This document shows, in pieces, positions 1-6,055 of a stretch of 8,263 nucleotides of DNA. Below the pieces are notes generated by a model that worked only from the letters and a program-made list of their open reading frames with translations, did not search any database and was not told where the DNA came from. The position numbers and the translations under genes are program-made. Where the stretch lies: positions 1-8,263 of the forward strand of contig CAMLKW010000198.1 in the NCBI GenBank assembly GCA_946480605.1, in the 5' to 3' direction. The stretch is from an uncultured Roseateles sp. (GTDB lineage: Bacteria; Pseudomonadota; Gammaproteobacteria; Burkholderiales; Burkholderiaceae). Each line of letters opens with the position of its first letter. Within the stretch, counting starts at the first letter, position 1.

Positions 1-584
1 TGCGCCTGCTGCAGGGCCAGATCGAGCCGCATTTCCTGTTCAACACGCTGGCCAATGTGCAAAGCCTCATCGACTTCGACCCCGAGCGGGCCAAGCTGAT
101 GCTGGAGCGTTTCACCGACTACCTGCGCAGCAGCCTCGGCCAACTGCGCGGCGAGCAGACGACGCTGGCCCAGGAGTTCGCGATGCTGGAGGCCTACCTC
201 GGCCTGATGCAGCTGCGCATGGGCGAGCGGCTGCGCGTGCGCCTGATGCTGCCCGCCGAGCTGAACGGCTTCGAGCTGCCGCCGTTGCTGCTTCAGCCGC
301 TGGTCGAGAACGCCATCCACCACGGACTGGAGCCCAAGATCGCCGGCGGCGAGATCGTCGTCGGCGCCCGTCGAGAGGACGGCATCCTGCTTCTCGATGT
401 CGAGGATGACGGCCAGGGCTTGGAGGCGCCTAAGCGCCGCGCCGGCAACGGCGTCGCGCTCGACAACATCCGCGCCCGGCTCACCGCCCGGTGGGGCGCC
501 TCTGCCACGCTGGAGCTGCAGCCACGCGAAGGCGGCGGCACGCGCTCCCGCATCAAGATCCCCTTGGCCATACTTCCATCATGA
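1..584 (+). CDS. Sensor histidine kinase, LytS/YehU type (C-terminal part)
   Basis: Membrane-type sensor kinase that would autophosphorylate on histidine and pass the phosphate to the LytTR regulator encoded next. Only the C-terminal part (about 193 codons, reading from position 3) is in the window; the sensor and membrane portion lies upstream. The His_kinase (PF06580-type) H-box QIEPHFLFNTL is visible, with the phospho-acceptor His at codon 30-32. An ATPase domain follows, with N-box LVENAIHHGL (about 303-332) and glycine-rich boxes DDGQGLE and GNGVALDNIRARL (about 405-480). A GTG at 57 could be read as a start, but it lies after the H-box, so the true start is upstream. The TGA stop overlaps the next ATG (ATGA, 581-584), which indicates translational coupling. 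The signal sensed cannot be told from this part. Confidence 0.95.
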   Translation, partial: RLLQGQIEPHFLFNTLANVQSLIDFDPERAKLMLERFTDYLRSSLGQLRGEQTTLAQEFAMLEAYLGLMQLRMGERLRVRLMLPAELNGFELPPLLLQPLVENAIHHGLEPKIAGGEIVVGARREDGILLLDVEDDGQGLEAPKRRAGNGVALDNIRARLTARWGASATLELQPREGGGTRSRIKIPLAILPS

Positions 585-1327
585 CCACTGCACTCATCGC
601 CGACGACGAACCGCACCTCGCGCAGTACCTGAAGGCCCAGCTCGCCCAAGCCTGGCCCGAGTTGGAAATCGTCAGGATCGCCGCCCACGGCATCGAGGCC
701 GCCGCCGCCATCGCCGAACTGCAGCCCGACATCGCCTTCCTCGACATCCAGATGCCCGGCATGACCGGCCTGGAAGTGGCGCAGGGCATCGAGGGCGGCA
801 CGCGCGTCGTCTTCGTGACGGCCTACGACCAGTACGCCGTGGAAGCCTTCGAGGCGCGCGCGGTGGACTACCTGCTCAAACCACTGAAGGCGGACCGCCT
901 GGCCGGCTGCATCGAGCGCCTGCGCGCCGCCGTGCCTGCGGGGAGCGACAGCGCGCTGGCCGAAACGCTCAGGCGCCTTCTGCCCGCCGCAGCAGCGCCC
1001 GTGAAGCTGCGCTACATCCGCGCCGCGCAAGGCGAGCTGACGCACCAGGTGCCGGTCGATGAGGTGCTGTTCTTCCATGCCGACGACAAGTACACCATCG
1101 TGCAGACGGCCACGGCCGAGCACCTGATCCGCACGCCCATCTTCGAGCTGGCGGGCCAGCTGGACCCGGACCGCTTCTGGCAGGTGCACCGCTCCACCAT
1201 CATCAACCTGGACCACCTCGCCGGCACGCGCCGCGACGAGCAGAGCCGGCTGTTCGTGCGCGTGCGCGGGCAGGCTCGCGAGCTGCCGGTCAGCCGCGCC
1301 TACGTCCACCTGTTCAAGGCCATGTAG
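581..1327 (+). CDS. LytTR-family response regulator
   Basis: DNA-binding response regulator of 248 residues, partner of the kinase just upstream. Receiver domain at about residues 3-118: acidic pair D8/D9, phospho-acceptor D55 in FLDIQMPG, T80 in FVTAYD and K100 in YLLKPL are all present. LytTR DNA-binding domain at about 143-246, with the typical YIRAAQGE, FFHADDKYTIV, FWQVHRSTIINLDHL and LPVSRAY segments. This is the AlgR/YehT class. I chose the ATG at 581 because it overlaps the kinase stop and places the receiver domain at the N-terminus; an in-frame start at 491 would add 30 residues read from inside kinase coding sequence. There is no clear Shine-Dalgarno, which fits coupling to the kinase. 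The targets are unknown; the solute-binding protein gene 45 bases downstream is a candidate by position only. Confidence 0.96.
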   Translation: MTTALIADDEPHLAQYLKAQLAQAWPELEIVRIAAHGIEAAAAIAELQPDIAFLDIQMPGMTGLEVAQGIEGGTRVVFVTAYDQYAVEAFEARAVDYLLKPLKADRLAGCIERLRAAVPAGSDSALAETLRRLLPAAAAPVKLRYIRAAQGELTHQVPVDEVLFFHADDKYTIVQTATAEHLIRTPIFELAGQLDPDRFWQVHRSTIINLDHLAGTRRDEQSRLFVRVRGQARELPVSRAYVHLFKAM

Positions 1328-1342
1328 CGGCCGGCGGCGGGG

Positions 1343-1348
1343 TAGAGT
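1343..1348 (+). promoter_or_regulatory. Candidate -10 box before the solute-binding protein gene
   Basis: TAGAGT sits 24 bases before the ATG at 1373 in the 45-base gap after the regulator gene. It resembles the TAGACT boxes ahead of two other genes in the window. No good -35 is seen at 17 bases upstream. A short imperfect inverted repeat (GAGTC/GACTC, 1345-1359) overlaps it. Weak evidence: the gene could also be read through from the kinase/regulator operon. Confidence 0.3.
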
Positions 1349-1372
1349 CGCGGTGACTCCGCAACCCGCGCC

Positions 1373-2116
1373 ATGCCGTCCCGCCGTGCCTTGCCCTTCG
1401 CCCTGGTCAGCCTGCTTGCAGGCGCGGCCCGCCCGGCCCTTGCGGCCAAGGCCCTCTGGGTCTGCCACGACGTGCCGCCCTATTTGTGGCAGGGGGCCAA
1501 GGGGCTGGAGGGCTACGCCTTCGATCTGTACCAGCGGGTTGCCAGGCAGGCGGGGCTGGAGACCGAGCTGCATTTCTATCCCTTCGCCCGCGCGTTCCGC
1601 ATGCTGGAGTCGGGCCAGGCCCAGGCCGCCCTGGTAGTCACGCGCTCGCCGGACCGGGAGGCGCGATTCCGCTGGCTGTATCCCGTCGGGCGCTTCCGCT
1701 TCGCCATCTTCACCCGGCCGGCCTTCGGCGTGGCGCCGGCCACAGTGAACGAGTTGAAGGCACATCGCGTCGGCTCTCTGCGTGCATCGACCAGTCGCAC
1801 CATGCTTGAATCGGCGGGCGCCGCCCGGGTGGTGGAGGGCAAGGACTACGCCGAACTGCTGTTGCTGCTGAACCGCGGCGTCGTCGACGCCGTCATCGGC
1901 CCGGAGTCTGTGCTGCGCTCCATGGATGCCCGCGACGGTGGCGAGGCGCTGCGCGTCACCACGCTGGACAGTGGCTATGACTTCTACACGGCCGCCGGCC
2001 CGGGGATGAGCGAGGCGGTGGCGCAGCGCGTGCGCGCCGCCTACCAGCAACTCGTCGACGGCGGCATGGTTGCCCAGTTGCGCAGGGCCCATCCTGAGGC
2101 GACGTTCCCGGATTGA
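1373..2116 (+). CDS. Solitary family-3 solute-binding protein (periplasmic)
   Basis: Predicted secreted protein of 247 residues in the SBP_bac_3 fold class, the amino-acid-binding-protein type. A signal peptide is visible: RR at 4-5, hydrophobic stretch, then cleavage at ALA|AK after residue 24. The mature protein starts with a beta strand and the WVCHDVPPYLW segment, followed by GYAFDLYQRVARQAGLE and FARAFRMLESGQAQAAL, the usual first-lobe pattern. Later come VGSLRASTSRTMLES (hinge and second lobe) and a second-lobe end with LLLNRGVVDAVIGPESVL. Length fits single-domain family members. No ABC permease or ATPase gene is adjacent, so transport is not shown; many such orphans are of unknown role or act in sensing. 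A two-component pair lies just upstream. There is no convincing Shine-Dalgarno; the ATG is kept because it begins a good signal peptide. The ligand cannot be inferred. Confidence 0.85.
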   Translation: MPSRRALPFALVSLLAGAARPALAAKALWVCHDVPPYLWQGAKGLEGYAFDLYQRVARQAGLETELHFYPFARAFRMLESGQAQAALVVTRSPDREARFRWLYPVGRFRFAIFTRPAFGVAPATVNELKAHRVGSLRASTSRTMLESAGAARVVEGKDYAELLLLLNRGVVDAVIGPESVLRSMDARDGGEALRVTTLDSGYDFYTAAGPGMSEAVAQRVRAAYQQLVDGGMVAQLRRAHPEATFPD

Positions 2117-2132
2117 ACGGCATGTCCGAAAA

Positions 2133-2149
2133 CTGCCAGAACCTGGCAG
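2133..2149. repeat. Perfect 7-bp inverted repeat upstream of the ada-alkA gene
   Basis: CTGCCAG and CTGGCAG are separated by AAC, lying between the solute-binding protein stop (2114-2116) and the -10 box at 2160. The position would cover the -35 region of that promoter, so it may be an operator. Alternatively it is a short RNA hairpin ending the upstream gene, but no T-run follows. It does not resemble the asymmetric E. coli Ada box. Confidence 0.45.
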
Positions 2150-2159
2150 GAGGCCGGCC

Positions 2160-2165
2160 TAGACT
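2160..2165 (+). promoter_or_regulatory. Candidate -10 box, near-leaderless promoter of the repair operon
   Basis: TAGACT ends 6 bases before the ATG at 2172. With usual -10 to start-site spacing the transcript would begin at or next to the A of the ATG, giving a leaderless mRNA. No Shine-Dalgarno could function there. The 15 bases from 2158 match 14 of 15 bases at 5025, ahead of the GH43 gene. No good -35 is visible, as expected for an activator-dependent promoter; this is inference. Confidence 0.5.
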
Positions 2166-2171
2166 GGCTGC

Positions 2172-3614
2172 ATGTTGTCCGCGCCCCTGCCTCCCGATGC
2201 CGCCTACGCCGCCCTGCAGGCGCGCGATGCCCGCTTTGACGGCCGGCTCTACGTGGGCGTCACATCCACGGGCATCTACTGCCGGCCCATCTGCCGCGTC
2301 CGGCTGCCGCGGCGCGAGAACTGCCGCTTTTTTTCGACGGCCGCCCAGGCCGAGGCGGAGTGCTTCCGCCCCTGCATGAAATGTCGCCCCGAGCTCGCGC
2401 CGCGGGCGCTGCCGTGGACGACCATGGATGCCTCGCGCACGCTGGCCAGCCAGGCCGCCGCCTGGCTGGACGCCTGCGATGACGCCGAGGCCAGCGTCGA
2501 AGACCTGGCGAAGCACCTCGGCATCACCAGCCGCCATCTGCGCCGCATCTTCCAGGCCGAGCACGGCGTGGCGCCGCTTCAATACCTGCAGACGCGCCGC
2601 CTGCTGTTGGCCAAGGCCTTGCTGACCGACAGCACGCTGCCGGTTCAGGAGGTCGCGTTCGCGGCCGGCTTTGCCAGCCTGCGGCGCTTCAACGCGGCTT
2701 TCGTCGAGCACTACCGCCTGCAGCCCACGGCCCTGCGCCGCGAAGGTGGGGGCAGGGCGCCGCTGTCGCGCCTGCGCCTGAGCTACCGCGAGCCCTATGA
2801 CGTGGCCGGCGTGCTGGCCTTCTTGGCCCCGCGGGCGGTGGCCGGGGTGGAGATGGTGGGCGACGGCAGCATCACGCGCAGCCTCGCGCTGATGCATGGC
2901 GGCCAGCGCCATGCGGGCTGGCTGCGTGTGACGTTCGACCGACCGGGCGAAATCGCCATCGAGCTGTCGCCGGCGCTGTGGCCGGCCGTCGGCTCGCTGC
3001 TGCCGCGGCTGCGCCGCTGGCTGGACCTGGACGCCGATCCCTTGCCAATAGCCGCCGCGCTGGGCGATGGCGGCGTGCCGGGCCAACGCCTGCCGGGCTG
3101 CCTGGACCGCTTCGAGCTGGCCGTGCGTGCCGTGCTGGGCCAGCAGGTCACCGTGGCCGCGGCACGCACGCTGGCCGGCCGCTTCGTCGAGCGCTTTGGC
3201 GAGAGCCTGCCTGGTGCGCCCGAGGGCTGCGCGCGGCTGTTCCCGTCGCCCGAGCGCATCGCCACCGCGACGCGCGACGACATCGCGTCACTGGGCATCA
3301 TCGGTCGCCGTGCCGACAGCCTCGTCGCGCTGGCCCAGGCCTGGCCCACGCTGGCCTTTGCACGCCGCGAGGGCGAGCCCGACGCCGCAGCCGCCCAGCT
3401 GTGCGACATCCCGGGCATCGGCCCCTGGACGGCCAGCTACATGCTGATGCGTGGCTGGCCCTGGCCCGACGCTTTCCCGCCCGGCGACGTCGTGCTGCGC
3501 AAGGCGCTCAGCGCCGGCGGGCCGCCCGTGTCGCCCCGGGCCTACCTCGACGCCGCGGAGCGCTACCGCCCCTACCGCAGCTACGCCGTGCTGCATCTCT
3601 GGAGACATTCATGA
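2172..3614 (+). CDS. alkA: Ada-like methyl sensor / AraC regulator fused to AlkA DNA glycosylase
   Basis: A 480-residue fusion for the adaptive response to alkylation. Residues about 6-78 form an Ada zinc-binding domain with C37, C41, C68 and C71 in GIYCRPIC and FRPCMKC. By homology with E. coli Ada, C37 would accept methyl groups from DNA phosphotriesters. Residues about 85-195 are an AraC-type double helix-turn-helix (DLAKHLGITSRHLRRIF and VQEVAFAAGFASLRRFNAAF). From about 205 comes an AlkA N-terminal domain, then a HhH-GPD glycosylase with FELAVRAVLGQQV, hairpin PGIGPWTASY (G415, G417, W419) and predicted catalytic D439. AlkA removes N3-methyladenine and related bases. The Ada C-terminal methyltransferase domain is absent and is supplied by the next gene, with ATGA overlap at 3611-3614. 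The same fusion is known from mycobacteria. Autoregulation is likely by family. The ATG at 2172 is the first that keeps the zinc domain whole. Confidence 0.95.
   Translation: MLSAPLPPDAAYAALQARDARFDGRLYVGVTSTGIYCRPICRVRLPRRENCRFFSTAAQAEAECFRPCMKCRPELAPRALPWTTMDASRTLASQAAAWLDACDDAEASVEDLAKHLGITSRHLRRIFQAEHGVAPLQYLQTRRLLLAKALLTDSTLPVQEVAFAAGFASLRRFNAAFVEHYRLQPTALRREGGGRAPLSRLRLSYREPYDVAGVLAFLAPRAVAGVEMVGDGSITRSLALMHGGQRHAGWLRVTFDRPGEIAIELSPALWPAVGSLLPRLRRWLDLDADPLPIAAALGDGGVPGQRLPGCLDRFELAVRAVLGQQVTVAAARTLAGRFVERFGESLPGAPEGCARLFPSPERIATATRDDIASLGIIGRRADSLVALAQAWPTLAFARREGEPDAAAAQLCDIPGIGPWTASYMLMRGWPWPDAFPPGDVVLRKALSAGGPPVSPRAYLDAAERYRPYRSYAVLHLWRHS
3601..3604 (+). promoter_or_regulatory. Shine-Dalgarno site of ogt inside alkA
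   Basis: GGAG lies six bases before the ATG at 3611, inside the last codons of the glycosylase gene. It supports the 3611 start over much longer upstream in-frame starts such as 2978, and indicates coupled translation. Confidence 0.6.
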
Positions 3615-4099
3615 GCCACCACATCCTGCAACGCCGCATCGGCACGCCGCTGGGCCCGCTGACGGCCGCACGCAGCGCCGCGGGCCTGTCGGGCCTGTGG
3701 TTCGACGGCCAGAAGCACCACCCCGGCGCGCTGGCCGTGCCCGAGGACAACGGCGATGACGTGGTGCTGTCCGCCACCGCGACCGCGCTGACGGCCTATT
3801 TCAGCGGCAAGCCGTTCACGCTGCCGCCGCTGGATCCGGCCGGCACGGCCTTTCAGCGCGAGGTCTGGCAGGCGTTGTTGGACATCCCGCCGGGCTCGCC
3901 CGACACCTATGGCCATCTGGCCGGGCGGCTGGGCCGCGCGCAGGCCGCGCGGGCGCTGGGCGCGGCGGTGGGACGCAATCCCATCTCCATCCTGATTCCC
4001 TGCCACCGCGTCGTCGGCGCCGATGGCTCGCTGACTGGCTATGCGGGCGGGCTGGACCGCAAGAAGGCCTTGCTGAGCCTGGAGGGCGCCGCGGCATGA
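3611..4099 (+). CDS. ogt: Methylated-DNA--protein-cysteine methyltransferase (Ogt/AdaB type)
   Basis: Suicide repair protein of 162 residues that would transfer the methyl group of O6-methylguanine (and O4-methylthymine) in DNA to its own cysteine. The active-site motif IPCHRVVG is present with acceptor C131. The preceding stretch holds R114 in QAARALGAAVG (DNA-flipping arginine finger by homology) and N123 in RNPISILIP. The tail has GSLTGYAGGLDRKKALLSLEG, the usual family ending. The N-terminal lobe (about 1-75) is variable as normal, and FQREVWQALLDIP begins the DNA-binding domain. Length is standard for Ogt. It starts within the stop of the Ada-AlkA gene and ends within the start of the transporter gene (ATGA at both ends), so the three are probably one transcript. 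It supplies the activity missing from the upstream fusion. Confidence 0.97.
   Translation: MSHHILQRRIGTPLGPLTAARSAAGLSGLWFDGQKHHPGALAVPEDNGDDVVLSATATALTAYFSGKPFTLPPLDPAGTAFQREVWQALLDIPPGSPDTYGHLAGRLGRAQAARALGAAVGRNPISILIPCHRVVGADGSLTGYAGGLDRKKALLSLEGAAA
4081..4085 (+). promoter_or_regulatory. Shine-Dalgarno site of the EamA transporter gene
   Basis: GGAGG lies ten bases before the ATG at 4096 and inside the end of ogt. The spacing is a little long but the match is strong. With the ATGA overlap it fixes the transporter start. Confidence 0.6.
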
Positions 4100-4983
4100 A
4101 GACCTTCGACATCGGCGAGCTGGTGCTGCTCGCGGCGCTGTGGGGCGCGTCCTTTTTGTTCATGCGCCTGGGCGCCCATGAGTTCGGGCCCATCGCGCTG
4201 GCCTTCGTGCGCGTGGGGCTGGCCACCGTGCTGCTGATACCGCTGCTGGCCTCCCGCGGTGGGCTGGCCGCGCTGCGCACGCACTGGAAGGCGCTGCTGT
4301 TGGTGGGCGCCTTGAACAGCGCCATCCCGTTCGCGCTGTTCTCGTTCGCGGCGCTGTCCATCACGGCCGGGTTGTCCAGCATCGTCAATGCGACGACACC
4401 GCTGTGGACGGCCGTGGTCGCCTTCGTCTGGCTGCGCCAGGGGCTGACACCGCTGCGCGCGCTGGGCCTGGTCGTCGGCTTTGCGGGCGTGGCCTTTCTG
4501 GCGTGGGACAAGGCCAGCTTCAAGCCCGGCGCCGACCACAGCGGCTTCTGGGCGCTCGTCGCCTGCCTGGGCGCCACGCTGTGCTACGGCCTCGCCGCCA
4601 ACGCGACCAAGCGCTTTCTGTCGGGCGTGGCGCCGCTGGCCGTGGCCACCGGCAGCCAGGCAGCCGCGGCGCTGCTGCTGGCGCTGCCGGCGGCCTGGCT
4701 GTGGCCTGCGGCCATGCCGGGCGGCGTGGCCTGGGGCAGCGCATTGGGGCTGGCCGTGCTGTGCACCGCCCTGGCCTACATCCTGTACTTCCGGCTGATG
4801 AGTCGCGTCGGGCCCACCAACGCGGTGTCGGTCACCTTCCTGATCCCGCTGTTCGCCATCCTGTGGGGCGCGTTGTTCCTTCAGGAGGCCGTCACGGCGC
4901 AGATGGTGGCGGGCGGTGCCATCGTGCTGGTGGGCATCGCACTGGCGCTGGGGCTGGTCAAGGGGCGCGGGCAGTCATCTTGA
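4096..4983 (+). CDS. EamA/DMT-superfamily membrane transporter
   Basis: Inner-membrane protein of 295 residues with about ten hydrophobic segments in two repeated EamA halves (about 8-138 and 150-288). The first half starts with VLLAALWGASFLFMRLG, a typical DMT opening. The first-half signature SITAGLSSIVNATTPLWTAVVAFVWL and the second-half equivalent VGPTNAVSVTFLIPLFAILWG are the classical end-of-repeat patterns. The C-terminus is short and basic. Family members export or exchange metabolites such as amino acids, drugs or nucleobases; the substrate cannot be read from sequence. Its ATG overlaps the ogt stop and has a good Shine-Dalgarno, so it is translated with the repair genes. That makes export of an alkylating or damaged compound possible, but this is guesswork; simple co-location is the alternative. 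A strong hairpin follows the stop. Confidence 0.93.
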   Translation: MKTFDIGELVLLAALWGASFLFMRLGAHEFGPIALAFVRVGLATVLLIPLLASRGGLAALRTHWKALLLVGALNSAIPFALFSFAALSITAGLSSIVNATTPLWTAVVAFVWLRQGLTPLRALGLVVGFAGVAFLAWDKASFKPGADHSGFWALVACLGATLCYGLAANATKRFLSGVAPLAVATGSQAAAALLLALPAAWLWPAAMPGGVAWGSALGLAVLCTALAYILYFRLMSRVGPTNAVSVTFLIPLFAILWGALFLQEAVTAQMVAGGAIVLVGIALALGLVKGRGQSS

Positions 4984-4987
4984 TGAG

Positions 4988-5021
4988 CGATCGCCGTGCC
5001 GCCGCACCGGCACGGCGATCG
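4988..5021 (+). terminator. 14-bp hairpin after the repair operon
   Basis: CGATCGCCGTGCCG (4988-5001) pairs perfectly with CGGCACGGCGATCG (5008-5021) around a six-base loop, five bases after the transporter stop. Only a short T-containing tract (ATTCCT) follows, so as an intrinsic terminator it is imperfect. Position and stability favour a transcript end or 3'-end protection. It also sits where the -35 of the next gene's promoter would lie, so an operator role is possible. Confidence 0.65.
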
Positions 5022-5026
5022 ATTCC

Positions 5027-5032
5027 TAGACT
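5027..5032 (+). promoter_or_regulatory. Candidate -10 box of the GH43 gene
   Basis: TAGACT ends nine bases before the ATG at 5042, which predicts a leader of only a few bases and no Shine-Dalgarno. It is embedded in the same 15-base motif seen at 2158 (one mismatch). The -35 position at 17-base spacing falls in the loop of the hairpin at 4988-5021 and has no good match. Confidence 0.5.
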
Positions 5033-5041
5033 GGCCGCACC

Positions 5042-5962
5042 ATGCGATCACTTCTTTCCTCCCTGATGCTGGGCTGCGCGGCGCTGTCCGCCCTGGCCCA
5101 GAGCGCGCAGCCGATCTCGCAACGTTTCAATGCCGACCCGTCGCCACATGTCTTCAAGGGCGTGTTCCACGTCTACGCCACCGACGACGCGTCCAACTCC
5201 GGCGCCTACTGGGACTCGACGAGTTGGCGGCTCTACACCTCGCCCGACCTGAGGACCTGGACCGATGCCGGCGTGCCGCTGGACGTGTCGGTGTTCAAGT
5301 GGGCCAGGCCCGACGCCAAGGCCTGGGCGCCGGAGGCGGCGTTCCGCAACGGTCGCTACTACTTCTACGCACCGGTGGGGGGCGACAGGATCGGCGTGGC
5401 GGTGTCGGACCGGCCCGACGGCGGCTTCGTCGATGCGCGCACGGATGCGCTGGTCGACAAGGCTCGCGACGCAAACGCCGGCGACGAGCCCATCGACCCG
5501 GCCGTCTTCGTCGACAAGGACGGACAGGTCTACCTGTACTTCGGCACCCGCGTGCCCAAGGTCGTCAAGCTCCAGGCCGACATGAAGACGCTGGACGGCG
5601 CGATCCGCAACGTCGAGATCATCGGGCTGCCCGATCCGAAGAAGAAGTATGGCGAGGCACCGTTCCTGCATGAGCGCGGCGGCCTCTACTACTTCACGTT
5701 CTCATCGGGCTGGCCGGGGCAGATCCTGTACGCCACCGGCACCTCGCCGCTGGGACCGTTCCAGTACCGCGGCGTGGTGCTGGACTACCTGAAGATCTCC
5801 ACCAACCACCAGGCCGTCATCGAGCACGAGGGCAAGACCTGGCTGTTCTTCCACGACAACCTGCTGCCGGGCGGCGGCAGCCACCGGCGTTCCATCGCCG
5901 TGGCGCCGCTGGGCTACGAGGCGGACGGCAGCATCCGGCAGGTGCCGCTGGCGCCGCGCTGA
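5042..5962 (+). CDS. Secreted glycoside hydrolase family 43
   Basis: Secreted glycosidase of 306 residues, a single five-bladed beta-propeller domain of the GH43 class (arabinofuranosidases, xylosidases, arabinanases). A signal peptide is visible, with likely cleavage at ALA|QS after residue 19. G11-C12 is a weak lipobox alternative. The three GH43 carboxylates can be assigned: base D32 in RFNADPSPHVF, pKa-tuning D152 in EPIDPAVFVDKDG and acid E205 in YGEAPFLHERGG. Supporting blade motifs are WAPEAAFRNGRYYFYAP (95-111), GIGVAVSD-like text (117-123) and TNHQAVIEHEGKTWLFFHD near the end. No carbohydrate-binding module is attached. The substrate is uncertain; pentose-containing plant glycans are likely by family. 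It has its own near-leaderless promoter candidate and lies 93 bases before the beta-helix gene, which may be co-expressed. Confidence 0.93.
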   Translation: MRSLLSSLMLGCAALSALAQSAQPISQRFNADPSPHVFKGVFHVYATDDASNSGAYWDSTSWRLYTSPDLRTWTDAGVPLDVSVFKWARPDAKAWAPEAAFRNGRYYFYAPVGGDRIGVAVSDRPDGGFVDARTDALVDKARDANAGDEPIDPAVFVDKDGQVYLYFGTRVPKVVKLQADMKTLDGAIRNVEIIGLPDPKKKYGEAPFLHERGGLYYFTFSSGWPGQILYATGTSPLGPFQYRGVVLDYLKISTNHQAVIEHEGKTWLFFHDNLLPGGGSHRRSIAVAPLGYEADGSIRQVPLAPR

Positions 5963-6015
5963 GCCGCGAGCCTGCAAAGGCTTGGCAGTCGTGATAGCGT
6001 CCGGCCTGCAGCGAT

Positions 6016-6029
6016 TGGTAGCGCTACCG
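6016..6029. promoter_or_regulatory. LacI-family-type operator before the beta-helix gene
   Basis: TGGTAGCGCTACCG contains a perfect 12-bp palindrome (6017-6028) with a central GCGC. It matches the usual shape of LacI/GalR-family operators, and closely resembles the sugar-utilisation boxes I recall from Xanthomonas and Caulobacter xylan/xylose genes. It lies 27 bases before the ATG at 6056 and downstream of a possible GATAGC -10 (5993-5998), a location that suits repression. No LacI-type regulator gene is in the window. Confidence 0.7.
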
Positions 6030-6044
6030 TCGCAAAAAACAACC

Positions 6045-6050
6045 CAGGAG
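6045..6050 (+). promoter_or_regulatory. Shine-Dalgarno site of the beta-helix gene
   Basis: CAGGAG ends five bases before the ATG at 6056. It is one of the clearest ribosome sites in the window and fixes the start. It contrasts with the GH43 and ada-alkA starts, which have none. Confidence 0.75.
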
Positions 6051-6055
6051 ACTGC

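Noticed and set aside
491..580. Upstream in-frame start extending the response regulator by 30 residues
   Set aside because: The added residues are read from kinase coding sequence and do not belong to a receiver domain. The ATGA overlap at 581 and the domain start fit the shorter form.
293..2092. 599-codon open frame on the minus strand
   Set aside because: It lies antisense to the kinase, regulator and solute-binding genes, which have clear domains. The product is an H/A/G/R/Q-rich stretch with no motif. Long antisense frames are expected where third positions are almost all G or C.
2151..2160. Perfect palindrome AGGCCGGCCT before ada-alkA
   Set aside because: Made only of short GC blocks, which are common by chance at this composition, and it abuts the -10; no separate role can be supported.
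2117..2171. Search for an E. coli-like Ada box
   Set aside because: No AAAGCGCA or close variant is present in the gap, so none is annotated.
1956..3086. 376-codon open frame on the minus strand
   Set aside because: Antisense shadow of the Ada-AlkA fusion; rich in Q, R, A and G, with no recognisable fold.
2978..3610. Upstream in-frame extension of ogt
   Set aside because: The extra residues are Arg/Ala/Gly-rich and overlap the glycosylase domain. The ATG at 3611 has a Shine-Dalgarno and gives the normal Ogt length.
5969..5982. Small hairpin AGCCT-GCAA-AGGCT after the GH43 gene
   Set aside because: Only five base pairs and no T-run; too weak to call a terminator, though the GCAA tetraloop is notable.
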